A stretch of DNA of 12,556 nucleotides from Deltaproteobacteria bacterium (GTDB lineage Bacteria > Desulfobacterota > SM23-61), in assembly GCA_029857975.1 (NCBI GenBank), contig JAOUFX010000023.1:1-12556 (forward strand). Reading direction: 5' to 3'. Of this stretch, positions 6,543-12,556 are shown piece after piece; within the stretch, counting starts at the first letter, position 1, and each line of letters begins with the position of its first letter. The translations under genes were made by a program, and so were the position numbers. The notes beneath the pieces were generated by a model, which worked only from the letters and a program-made list of their open reading frames with translations, made no database searches and was not told where the DNA came from.

Positions 6543-6578
6543 AGCCCGAGGTCTATGGTCCCGAGTAAAGGGCTTTTT
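6542..6578 (+). terminator. Terminator-like or attenuator-like hairpin upstream of the membrane protein gene
   Basis: AAGCCC (6542-6547) can pair with GGGCTT (6570-6575), and five Ts run from 6574 to 6578. The loop is 22 nt with no evident inner stem, so the hairpin is weak. It lies 107 bp before the gene's start codon, where it could attenuate rightward transcription. Confidence 0.25.
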
Positions 6579-6684
6579 CGCCAAGGGGGAATTATATTTT
6601 TTTGTGAAGGAGAAAGTCATATTACCGTCCAATTTGAATGGTCTTAGTGATAAAATAGGAGAAAATATAAAAAGGGGAGATCTT

Positions 6685-7428
6685 ATGAAAAAGGTCAACT
6701 GGCGAATCGCCATCGGCATCCTTTTGATTTTTTTATCAGCCATTCTTTACCTCATCCATTATCTTATCTTCCGCGATGCTCATCACATTTTTATTTATCT
6801 GGTGGGGGATATCGCCTTCGTCTTTATCGAGGTCTTGCTGGTAACCCTCATTATCGATCAACTCCTTCGCCAAAGGGAAAAACGATCTCTCTTCCACAAA
6901 CTCAACATGGTCATCGGTCTCTTCTTTGGCGAGGTGGGGTCGGATCTCTTACGGATTCTCTCTGATTTTGACACGGAGGCGGAGCGAATCCGCAAGGATC
7001 TCACCCTGACCGATCAGTGGGACTCAAAAGGGTTTGCTGAAATCAGTAAGCGGATCAAAAGTTACCACTATAAAATGGATAGCCAGCAGGGGGATATGGA
7101 AAACCTGAGAGGTTTTTTAAAAGAGAAAAGAGATTTCATACTCAGGATTCTCGAGAATCCTAATCTTCTCGAACACGAAAATTTTACCAATTCTCTCTGG
7201 GCCGTTCTCCACCTGGGTGAGGAGTTATCCTGCCGGAAGAGTTTGAAGTCATTGCCCGGGGCGGATTATGATCATCTCGCGGGAGATATGATCCGAGCTT
7301 ATAAAAATCTGATGTCGGAATGGTTGAATTATATGAAGCACCTGAAACAACACTACCCTTACCTATTTTCCCTGGCCATTCGCACCAATCCCTTCGATCT
7401 CAAGGCAATTCCGGAAGTGAGGGGATAA
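6685..7428 (+). CDS. Conserved membrane protein with two N-terminal helices, unknown function
   Basis: This 247-residue protein starts at the ATG at 6685, which has AGGGGAG nine bases upstream. The frame is open further left to 6526, but that extension lacks a ribosome site and looks non-coding. Residues 8-28 and about 33-62 form two hydrophobic helices, joined by a short turn reading FRDAHH. The remaining 185 residues are polar, charged and mostly helical, with runs such as LRQREKRSLFHKL and FLKEKRDFIL that suggest coiled-coil or helical-bundle structure on the cytoplasmic side. The FRDAHHIFIYLVGDIAFVFIE segment looks strongly constrained, and I recall similar hypothetical proteins in other anaerobes, but I cannot name a family. 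No enzymatic motif is visible. It ends 38 bp from the convergent methyltransferase gene. Possible roles such as a signalling or stress membrane protein are only guesses. Confidence 0.8.
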   Translation: MKKVNWRIAIGILLIFLSAILYLIHYLIFRDAHHIFIYLVGDIAFVFIEVLLVTLIIDQLLRQREKRSLFHKLNMVIGLFFGEVGSDLLRILSDFDTEAERIRKDLTLTDQWDSKGFAEISKRIKSYHYKMDSQQGDMENLRGFLKEKRDFILRILENPNLLEHENFTNSLWAVLHLGEELSCRKSLKSLPGADYDHLAGDMIRAYKNLMSEWLNYMKHLKQHYPYLFSLAIRTNPFDLKAIPEVRG

Positions 7429-7466
7429 GGATATGGAAAGAGCGATCAGAATGGATATTTTTTGGT

Positions 7467-8150
7467 TTACCTTTCCTTCTTTTTGTAACTTACGGCAAGG
7501 TCGGCGCGGCTCTGCGGATGGATGCTGGTTTTAAATCCAGGCAGGCTTTTCATATATTTATAATATTCGTCGGTACCCATCCTATATCCCCCTCGATGAA
7601 AAGGTTCCGGCTCTTCAACGTTGTGCGCCGCTAGGCAGCCCCCAGTTTCAAGTTTCGGAACTAAAGCTTTGGCATAATTGGTGTACCAATCTTTATCCGC
7701 ATCAATGAAGATAAAATCAAAGGGCCCCGCAAGCTCATTCACTAACTGATGGGCATCGGCAAGGCGGGCATCAATGTGCTCGCTGAGACCCGCTTCCTTG
7801 AAATTGGCCAATGCCTGCCTGTAGCGCCCTTCATCGATTTCGATGGTAACCAGCTTCCCTCCTGTCTTGCTGAGTGCCCAGGCCATCCATATCGCCGAAT
7901 GACCCGTCGAGGTTCCAACTTCCAGCGCCTTTTGGTATTTATTCTGAACGATAATTTCATAAAGAATTTTGCCGTCCGCTTCCGGAACATTTAAATCACG
8001 CCATCGATTCTTCATGTTATCAAGAAATTTCTTTACCTTTTCATCGATGATTCTTTGCCTTGCCGTTTCCTCCGAGTAACAGGGAATCGTGGATGCAAAA
8101 AAAACAATCAGAAATCCTAAAATTCCTATGTAAAAACACTTTCTCATCAT
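7467..8150 (-). CDS. O-methyltransferase (COMT/CCoAOMT-like, class I SAM) with N-terminal signal peptide
   Basis: This is a class I S-adenosylmethionine-dependent O-methyltransferase of the catechol/caffeoyl-CoA type. Motif I is ALEVGTSTGHSAIWMAWAL, followed by VTIEIDEGRY for ribose binding. FIFIDADKDWYTNY supplies the metal-binding aspartate, and LETGGCLAAHNV stands where the family has ADNV. The preferred start is ATG 8150 (or 8147), directly after AAGGGGAGG, giving 227 residues. The frame extends to 8333, but that part overlaps the symporter gene and is not credible. Residues 3-25 read RKCFYIGILGFLIVFFAS and then TIPCYSEE: a positive start, a hydrophobic core and a likely cleavage site. 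Export is unexpected because SAM is cytosolic. Alternatives are an uncleaved membrane anchor facing the cytosol, or a true periplasmic protein. It lies 106 bp after the symporter gene on the same strand. The substrate is unknown. Confidence 0.88.
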   Translation of the reverse strand: MMRKCFYIGILGFLIVFFASTIPCYSEETARQRIIDEKVKKFLDNMKNRWRDLNVPEADGKILYEIIVQNKYQKALEVGTSTGHSAIWMAWALSKTGGKLVTIEIDEGRYRQALANFKEAGLSEHIDARLADAHQLVNELAGPFDFIFIDADKDWYTNYAKALVPKLETGGCLAAHNVEEPEPFHRGGYRMGTDEYYKYMKSLPGFKTSIHPQSRADLAVSYKKKER

Positions 8151-8256
8151 CCTCCCCTTGGTCTCACCTCCTCTCTGGGAGAACATTATCCAATGAATAC
8201 CCTGGCCCACCGCCAATTTTCCATTTCCCGGATTTCTCCTTTTTCCGTTCTGCCTA

Positions 8257-10179
8257 CTATAATTTTTTGGCAGTGGTTTTCTTGTTGGATTGCATGCCCA
8301 GTCGCCACCACAAGGGGATAAGGCCCAGACCAATGGTAGTTAAGAGAAAAAGGTAGGTTCCGCGCCAGGGAAACCAGGATGGTGCCGGGCTGCTGCACAC
8401 CCAGGTCCCAACAGCGGTTAACAGAAAAAAGGTGGTAATAGAAGCCAGAATGATGGCGGTACTCGCCCGGGTCAGGAGCCATTTGCTCTGCTTGTCTTGG
8501 CCCAAATCCCGGGCTATCGGGCCCCAGAATCCCGGCGGTCGCGCCCGGCGGTAAAATTCCTTCAGCAATTCCTTGTTTTCAGGCCCGAGAAGAAAGGAAG
8601 CACCTATCCCAGCGGAGGTCGAGATAATGGCCATGAGAAGGAGTCTCAAGGCTTCCGCCTCTGGAAATGCCCAAAGCAAAACCGGGGCAAAAACCGAAGA
8701 CATGAGGATGCAGGTTATCTCACCCCAGGCATTGATCCGCCACCAAAGCCATCGCAAGACGAGCATAATCCCCATACCCGCCCCCAAAAGTAGACTCGCC
8801 TGCCAGGCCATTTGAATCGACGAAAGTTGCCCCATGATGAGGAAAGCGATGGCCAGAATCAAGAGGTTGGAGCAGCGCGCGACCCAAATCAGTGATGAAG
8901 GACGGGGTTCCCTCTTCAAGATATGGCGGCAAAAAAATCGTTTATAAATGTCATTGGTCCAATAGGAAGCTCCCCAGTTCAAATGCGTGTCCACAGTGGA
9001 AGCTAAGGCGGCCAGCATACAGGTTAACATCAATCCCTTGATACCGGCTGGAAGAAGCTCAGCCATTCCGCGCACAAAGGTTGTCTCCCTCTCGGCCACC
9101 ATCAGACTCGCGTCCAAGTTTGGATCCAGTGGGAATAAAATCAATAAACCCAACCCCAGCGGCAGCCAGAGGAGGCTGCGCACGAATACCTGGCTCACGG
9201 TAAAGACCAGGGCGGCCTGGCGGGCATCCTGGTCGCTGCGGCAAGCCATCGTTCGTTGAGCCAGATATCCCGTGCCGTCGGCATTCAGTTGAACGATCCA
9301 TTGCAGGGCAAAAACCGCCAGCAAAGCCCAGCTGACATCCTTGGCTTGAGAGGGGTCAAAGGCCAGTATCTGAGAAGGGGTTATGCCCCCGGGCGTGCGC
9401 CCTTCATTGAAAAGCTGGTGCAACTTTAACGGGATAGCCTCTAAACCCCCGACTTTATGGACAATAATAACTACGAAAATCAGGGTGCTGACCATCATGA
9501 TGGCAAATTGAACCAAATCAGTCTCCACCACACTGCGCAGCCCGCCGGTGGCCGAATAAAGCGTGGTCACCATCAGGATACAAGCCAGGGAGATCAAATT
9601 GTTGGCGGAAAGGATCCAAACTCCTGGACCTTCGGGGTCAACGGTTAGCGGGACACCGATCCTCTGCACCAAGTCGTGCACGATTTGAAACCAGCTTTCC
9701 GGCAGCCATTGGTTCCATAAGAGAAAAGGTTCGGCAATGCGGGTGGCCGCAAGCAGTACCCAAGCGAGGACGATACAATTGAAAAAGGTGCCGAAATAAA
9801 CGGCTTTGAAAGCGCGCAAAACTGCAGCCGGCTGGCCGCCATAGCGGATTTCGGTAAGTTCCGCGTCGGTCAGAACTCCGGCCCGGCGCCAGCTTGCAGC
9901 TAGTAAAAAACCCATCAGCAAAAAGGCAATCGTATAAATCCATAAACGCCAGAGAGAAAAAATTCCGGCAGTGGCGATCAGCCCGGTAACCAGAAGCGGT
10001 GTATCGGCGGCGAACTGGGTGGCTGCCATACTGATGCCCGCCTTCCACCCTTTCAGGGATCTTCCCGCTAAAAAATATTCCTCAAGATTCCGGGATGCTT
10101 TGGCCCTGGCCAGGAAACCGGCAGCGACAGCATAAGCGATGAAAGCCAGGATGATAACAATATCTATCCGAGCGATCAA
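8257..10179 (-). CDS. Sodium:solute symporter family protein (SSS), 640 residues
   Basis: This is a polytopic inner-membrane transporter of the sodium:solute symporter family (PF00474). Landmarks are EEYFLAGRSLKGWKAGISM (33-51) leading into the first discontinuous helix, TTLYSATGGLRSVVETDLVQ (205-224), which is the family signature, and ALASTVDTHLNWGASY then TNDIYKRF (391-415), the Na2-site helix. In place of the common SSLSSALNSAST it has STVDTHLNWGAS, so the sodium-site residues are partly altered. The WRINAWGEI and FYRRARPPGFWGPI segments place it in a long subfamily with extra C-terminal helices (most family members are about 500 residues). The start is TTG at 10179, with AGGGG seven bases upstream; the next in-frame methionine is residue 51, inside the first core segment. 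It lies 62 bp after the TM2 gene, probably in the same transcript. The substrate is not readable; organic acids, amino acids and sugars are all known for the family. Confidence 0.93.
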   Translation of the reverse strand: MIARIDIVIILAFIAYAVAAGFLARAKASRNLEEYFLAGRSLKGWKAGISMAATQFAADTPLLVTGLIATAGIFSLWRLWIYTIAFLLMGFLLAASWRRAGVLTDAELTEIRYGGQPAAVLRAFKAVYFGTFFNCIVLAWVLLAATRIAEPFLLWNQWLPESWFQIVHDLVQRIGVPLTVDPEGPGVWILSANNLISLACILMVTTLYSATGGLRSVVETDLVQFAIMMVSTLIFVVIIVHKVGGLEAIPLKLHQLFNEGRTPGGITPSQILAFDPSQAKDVSWALLAVFALQWIVQLNADGTGYLAQRTMACRSDQDARQAALVFTVSQVFVRSLLWLPLGLGLLILFPLDPNLDASLMVAERETTFVRGMAELLPAGIKGLMLTCMLAALASTVDTHLNWGASYWTNDIYKRFFCRHILKREPRPSSLIWVARCSNLLILAIAFLIMGQLSSIQMAWQASLLLGAGMGIMLVLRWLWWRINAWGEITCILMSSVFAPVLLWAFPEAEALRLLLMAIISTSAGIGASFLLGPENKELLKEFYRRARPPGFWGPIARDLGQDKQSKWLLTRASTAIILASITTFFLLTAVGTWVCSSPAPSWFPWRGTYLFLLTTIGLGLIPLWWRLGMQSNKKTTAKKL

Positions 10180-10241
10180 TTTTCTACCCCTGGGAAAATG
10201 GTCTTAATAAATTAGACAGCGCCTGACCGGAGTAAGCGGGT

Positions 10242-10562
10242 TCACTTTTCATATTTAGCCGCAAATTCTTGATCAGACATCGTCAGGTAAAGAATCCCTT
10301 CTATTAAACCTGCCAAGGCCGGGATGAAAGTCCAACAAAGAGCCAGATATAAAATTCCCCAACCAATCTTGCCCAGATAAAACTTGTGGATACCCAAGCC
10401 TCCGAGGAGAATACCAAAAAGACCCGCTGCTATCCGACTTTTTCTTGTAGCCGTTGGGGTCAAAGGCTGTTTTAGACCACATTGGGGACACATTTCTGCT
10501 TGCCAATCAATTTTGGCCCCGCAATGCATACAATATTTTTTCCCATTTAATTGTGGATCCAT
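10242..10562 (-). CDS. TM2-domain protein with N-terminal zinc ribbon
   Basis: This 106-residue protein starts with a four-cysteine zinc ribbon (C11, C14, C25, C28 in CMHCG...CPQCG). A short linker and a TM2 domain (PF05154) follow at about 43-100, with the hallmark FGILLGGLGIHKFYLGK and a second helix ending GLIEGILYL. TM2 proteins are small two-helix membrane proteins; the function of most bacterial ones is unknown. I chose ATG 10562, which has GGGGTG seven bases upstream. The GTG two codons earlier is too close to that ribosome site. It is the first gene after a good sigma-70 promoter (10604-10632) and is followed 62 bp later by the symporter gene. A shared transcript does not prove a shared task. 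Confidence 0.9.
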   Translation of the reverse strand: MDPQLNGKKYCMHCGAKIDWQAEMCPQCGLKQPLTPTATRKSRIAAGLFGILLGGLGIHKFYLGKIGWGILYLALCWTFIPALAGLIEGILYLTMSDQEFAAKYEK

Positions 10563-10603
10563 ACGCACACCCCATTAAAGACGATTCCGGCTGTCCCATT
10601 TAT

Positions 10604-10632
10604 ATTATATGCATATCTTGCTGATGTGTCTT
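10604..10632 (-). promoter_or_regulatory. Sigma-70 promoter for the TM2/symporter genes
   Basis: Reading leftward, AAGACA (10627-10632, four of six) is followed after 17 bp by a perfect TATAAT (10604-10609). Transcription would begin near 10597, giving a leader of about 35 nt before the TM2 start codon. Confidence 0.5.
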
Positions 10633-10807
10633 CTGCTAATTAGCCAGGGGATTTCCGCCCGTTCACTTGATTATCCACCAAATTTTTTGATTCAACCCCT
10701 TACCCTTTGCAAGTTATATTTGAATTTCTCCCGTGAATCGATTAACCTTAAACCATAGGAAAGTATCAATTCAGCATTTTGAAAAGGACCGCTAAATTTC
10801 AGGGGGA

Positions 10808-10855
10808 AATGCCCGTCATTTTGAAAGTGGCAATTTATATTGTGCCTTGGGCATT
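10808..10855 (+). promoter_or_regulatory. Inverted repeat enclosing a weak sigma-70-like promoter of the MFS gene
   Basis: AATGCCC (10808-10814) and GGGCATT (10849-10855) are perfect 7-bp inverted copies. Between and overlapping them lie CCGTCA (10813-10818), a 17-bp spacer and TATATT (10836-10841), with an expected start near 10848. A dimeric repressor binding both arms would block the promoter. The -35 match is poor (three of six). Confidence 0.35.
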
Positions 10856-10872
10856 GAAAGTTAGCCGATTGT

Positions 10873-10891
10873 TCAAAGGGCTAAACTTTGA
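10873..10891. repeat. 6-bp inverted repeat in the MFS leader
   Basis: TCAAAG (10873-10878) and CTTTGA (10886-10891) flank a 7-bp centre in the untranslated leader, 43 bp before the start codon. It is a possible operator or small hairpin, but short enough to occur by chance. Confidence 0.25.
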
Positions 10892-10933
10892 TGAGCACCT
10901 CTCATCGGCGGGAACGGAATTTGAGGTTGGGAA

Positions 10934-12199
10934 ATGGTCAAACGTCCGGTTTTTTTCTATGGTTGGGTAATTGTAGCCATCATTGTAGTCAGCATGGTTC
11001 TTATATATGGAATCCGTCACTCTTTTGCGGTTTTCTTTTCCCGCATCCTGCAGGAATTCCCCTGGAGCCGGGGCAACATTGCCATTATGTTTTCTTTGAA
11101 TATTTTCATCTACGGGTTCTTAGCCCCCGTTGCCGGCACGCTTGCCGACCGCTGGAAGCCCCGGAGAATGATGCCCCTGGGGGTTGTGATCCTTGGGTTG
11201 GCAACTGCTGGCTGTGCTTTCGCCAATAAGTTGTGGCATTTCTATTTCCTTTTCGGCTTTCTCATGCCTCTGGGAAGCGCCTTCAGTGGATGGCCCATTA
11301 TGGCGCCATCCCTGGTGAATTGGTTTACCAAAAGGAAAGGACTGGTCCTGGGACTCGGCCAGATGGGTGGCGGCCTTAGTTTTGTTTACAGTATATTCGT
11401 TGAATTTACCATATCCCAAATGGGATGGCGGAATACTTTTATTATTCTGGCGGTCATCCTGGTTATTTTCCTGCTGCCCCTGTACTTCTTTTTTTTCTAC
11501 TTCCGGCCGGAAGAAAAAGGCCTTCATTCCTATGGGGTTGAGCCCACGGCTCCTTTGCCACCGCCCTCCGCCGGCGGAGGGGTGATCAGAAAACCAATGA
11601 TTTCGGAAAGGACTCTGAGTGAAGTTATGAGAACCCCCCAACTTTGGCTCCTGGTTTTATCTTACGCCCTATACTGGGGAGTTGGATGCTATCTCATTCT
11701 CGCCCATCAAGTGAAATTCACCGAGGATGCTGGATACAGCAGCTTGTTCAGTGTTTCGGTCTTCGCCCTTTTTGGTATCACCCTATTCATGGGACAGCTC
11801 TCGGGCTTCATATCCGATTGGCTAGGGAGAGAAAAAACTGTTACCCTGGCCACTTTACTGTCCCTCGGCGCTCTACTCGCCCTAATGTCGGTTCGAGACA
11901 CTTCCCAACCTTGGCTCCTCTATGGGTATTCGATTTCTTTGGGTTATGGAGCCGGCCTTTTTTCTCCCACTCTTTTTGCCGCATCAGCGGATATATTCCA
12001 TAGGCGTCATTATGGTGTGGTGGCGGGTTTGTTGCTTGCTGGCATGGGCGCAGGGGGCGCCGTGGGTCCCTGGATCGGCGGCTACCTGTTTGATCTTTCC
12101 GGTAGCTATACGAATTCTTTTATTCTGTCCATGGTCAGCATGGGCCTATCCTGTATCAGCTTATGGCTGGCAGCGCCCAGAAAGACAACGATGAGCTAA
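10934..12199 (+). CDS. MFS transporter, monocarboxylate/oxalate-formate antiporter-like
   Basis: This 421-residue major facilitator has twelve predicted helices in two halves. The signature loop between helices 2 and 3 is GTLADRWKPRR (68-78), and its weaker repeat in the second half is GFISDWLGREK (291-301). The FTKRKGLVLGLGQMGGGLS (131-149) and GWRNTF (164-169) segments are typical of the monocarboxylate transporter/OFA branch, which carries small carboxylates such as lactate, oxalate or formate. The central cytoplasmic loop (about 191-232) is proline-rich (PLPPPSAGGG). The ATG at 10934 has GAGG seven bases upstream. A small membrane-protein gene follows 21 bp later, so they likely share a transcript. 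Specificity within the branch cannot be read from sequence alone. The position near an acyl-CoA carboxylase locus fits organic acid uptake but is weak evidence. Confidence 0.92.
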   Translation: MVKRPVFFYGWVIVAIIVVSMVLIYGIRHSFAVFFSRILQEFPWSRGNIAIMFSLNIFIYGFLAPVAGTLADRWKPRRMMPLGVVILGLATAGCAFANKLWHFYFLFGFLMPLGSAFSGWPIMAPSLVNWFTKRKGLVLGLGQMGGGLSFVYSIFVEFTISQMGWRNTFIILAVILVIFLLPLYFFFFYFRPEEKGLHSYGVEPTAPLPPPSAGGGVIRKPMISERTLSEVMRTPQLWLLVLSYALYWGVGCYLILAHQVKFTEDAGYSSLFSVSVFALFGITLFMGQLSGFISDWLGREKTVTLATLLSLGALLALMSVRDTSQPWLLYGYSISLGYGAGLFSPTLFAASADIFHRRHYGVVAGLLLAGMGAGGAVGPWIGGYLFDLSGSYTNSFILSMVSMGLSCISLWLAAPRKTTMS

Positions 12200-12220
12200 A
12201 ACAAGAAAGGAAAAAAGGAG

Positions 12221-12556
12221 ATGACTTTTCTCGTTCGCTTGTTGACTAATATGGTGGCCATTCTGCTCATCGCCTACTTTCTGCCGGCGATCATGTGGGT
12301 TGACAGTTGGTGGGCAGCGTTGGCGGCAGCCTTTCTATTAGGGGTTGTCAATACCATTCTGCGACCCATCCTCATCTTTTTTACCCTCCCCCTGACGCTT
12401 TTAACCTTCGGGCTTTTTCTGCTGGTCATCAATGGGTTGATGCTCTGGCTGGTGGCGGCCTTTGTTAAGGGGTTTTATGTCAATGGTTTTTGGGGGTCGG
12501 TGTTTGGGGCAATTTTGCTCAGCATAGTAAGCTGGCTATTGGCCAGCTTGGTGCAG
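12221..12556 (+). CDS. DUF360/phage-holin-IV-like small membrane protein, 3' end outside window
   Basis: The frame is open for 112 codons to the window end. The protein begins MTFLVRLLTNMVAILLIAYF and has four hydrophobic helices. Its core NTILRPILIFFTLPLTLLTF and following GLFLLVINGLMLWL match PF04020 (also annotated phage holin family 4, superfamily IV), whose members are about 110-120 residues, so only a few codons are missing. Despite the holin name these are widespread bacterial membrane proteins of unknown function, and no phage gene is nearby. AAGGAG abuts the ATG with no spacing, so the more distant AAAGG (10 bases upstream) may be the real ribosome site. It lies 21 bp after the MFS gene. 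Confidence 0.88.
   Translation, partial: MTFLVRLLTNMVAILLIAYFLPAIMWVDSWWAALAAAFLLGVVNTILRPILIFFTLPLTLLTFGLFLLVINGLMLWLVAAFVKGFYVNGFWGSVFGAILLSIVSWLLASLVQ

Larger units (their letters stand above)
6119..6684. other. 566-bp intergenic leader between the FlgM-like gene and the membrane protein
   Basis: No convincing gene fills this divergent region. On the right-hand strand there is an open frame at 6291-6503 whose last 40 codons look protein-like (GEIIVTGNAITKAV), but it has no ribosome site. Also present are a TTGAGC/GCTCAA inverted repeat (6474-6479 and 6489-6494), a TATAGT box (6499-6504) and a sigma-54-like TGGC-N8-TGCA element (6527-6542). A GC stem followed by five Ts lies at 6542-6578. 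The segment could be a regulated leader or hold decayed coding sequence. I could not match it to a known riboswitch class. Confidence 0.5.
10563..10933. other. Divergent intergenic region between the TM2 and MFS genes
   Basis: There is no credible gene in these 371 bp. The left part holds the leftward promoter described separately. The right part holds inverted repeats at 10808-10855 and 10873-10891 around a possible rightward promoter. ACCTC at 10897-10901 can also pair with GAGGT at 10923-10927, which would cover the GAGG ribosome site of the MFS gene. The middle (about 10640-10800) is AT-rich and shows nothing I can name. Confidence 0.5.

Noticed and set aside
6526..6684. N-terminal extension of the membrane protein from ATG 6526
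   Set aside because: No ribosome site at 6526 and an AGGGGAG site just before ATG 6685; the extension would cover the leader elements.
8151..8333. N-terminal extension of the methyltransferase
   Set aside because: It overlaps the symporter 3' end and would bury a typical signal peptide; AAGGGGAGG precedes the ATG pair at 8150/8147.
10779..10970. 63-residue right-hand frame before the MFS gene
   Set aside because: Overlaps the MFS start, lacks a ribosome site and resembles no protein; it runs through the inverted repeats.
12221..12556. Prophage lysis gene, from the holin family name
   Set aside because: PF04020 proteins are common chromosomal membrane proteins and no phage gene, integrase or attachment site lies in the window.

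Overview
The window reads as a chromosomal stretch of an anaerobic bacterium, most likely a Desulfobacterota (former Deltaproteobacteria) lineage of the syntrophic or sulfate-reducing kind. This is inferred from the protein families (GcdA/PccB-type carboxyltransferases with an AccB/AccC-type partner, an orphan FlgM-like protein, a long Na+:solute symporter, a GxGLG-type cytosolic histidine kinase). Base composition looks balanced by eye. I see no tRNA, rRNA, CRISPR array, transposase or phage structural gene.

Region 1 (1-4775) is a complete biotin-dependent acyl-CoA carboxylase locus split across a divergent promoter. Two non-identical carboxyltransferase genes run leftward (the first is cut by the window edge). 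A lipoyl-domain-only biotin carrier and a biotin carboxylase run rightward. A near-consensus sigma-70 promoter (TTGACA-17-TATATT) drives the leftward pair. A short possible gene ends in an ATGA stop/start overlap with the carrier protein gene. The two carboxyltransferases depart from the family consensus in different places, so they may form a heteromer with non-equivalent sites.

Region 2 (4875-6684) is regulatory. It holds a soluble histidine kinase with no sensor or membrane domain and a FlgM-like anti-sigma-28 protein behind a possible sigma-28 promoter. It ends in a long (566 bp) mostly non-coding leader with promoter-like and terminator-like elements.

Region 3 (6685-8150) has a two-helix membrane protein of unknown function facing a convergent class I O-methyltransferase that appears to carry a signal peptide, which is odd for an enzyme that uses S-adenosylmethionine.

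Region 4 (8257-12556) is membrane transport: a 640-residue sodium:solute symporter and a zinc-ribbon/TM2 protein read leftward from a good sigma-70 promoter, then a divergent MFS carrier of the monocarboxylate/oxalate-formate type followed closely by a DUF360/phage-holin-IV-type membrane protein cut by the window end.

Taken together, the genes suggest uptake of organic acids (symporter, MFS) and CoA-thioester carboxylation or decarboxylation. That link is contextual inference; no substrate can be read from the sequence. Most of the window is ordinary metabolism and transport. The least explained parts are the paired carboxyltransferases, the small ORF before the biotin carrier, the 6119-6684 leader and the exported methyltransferase.
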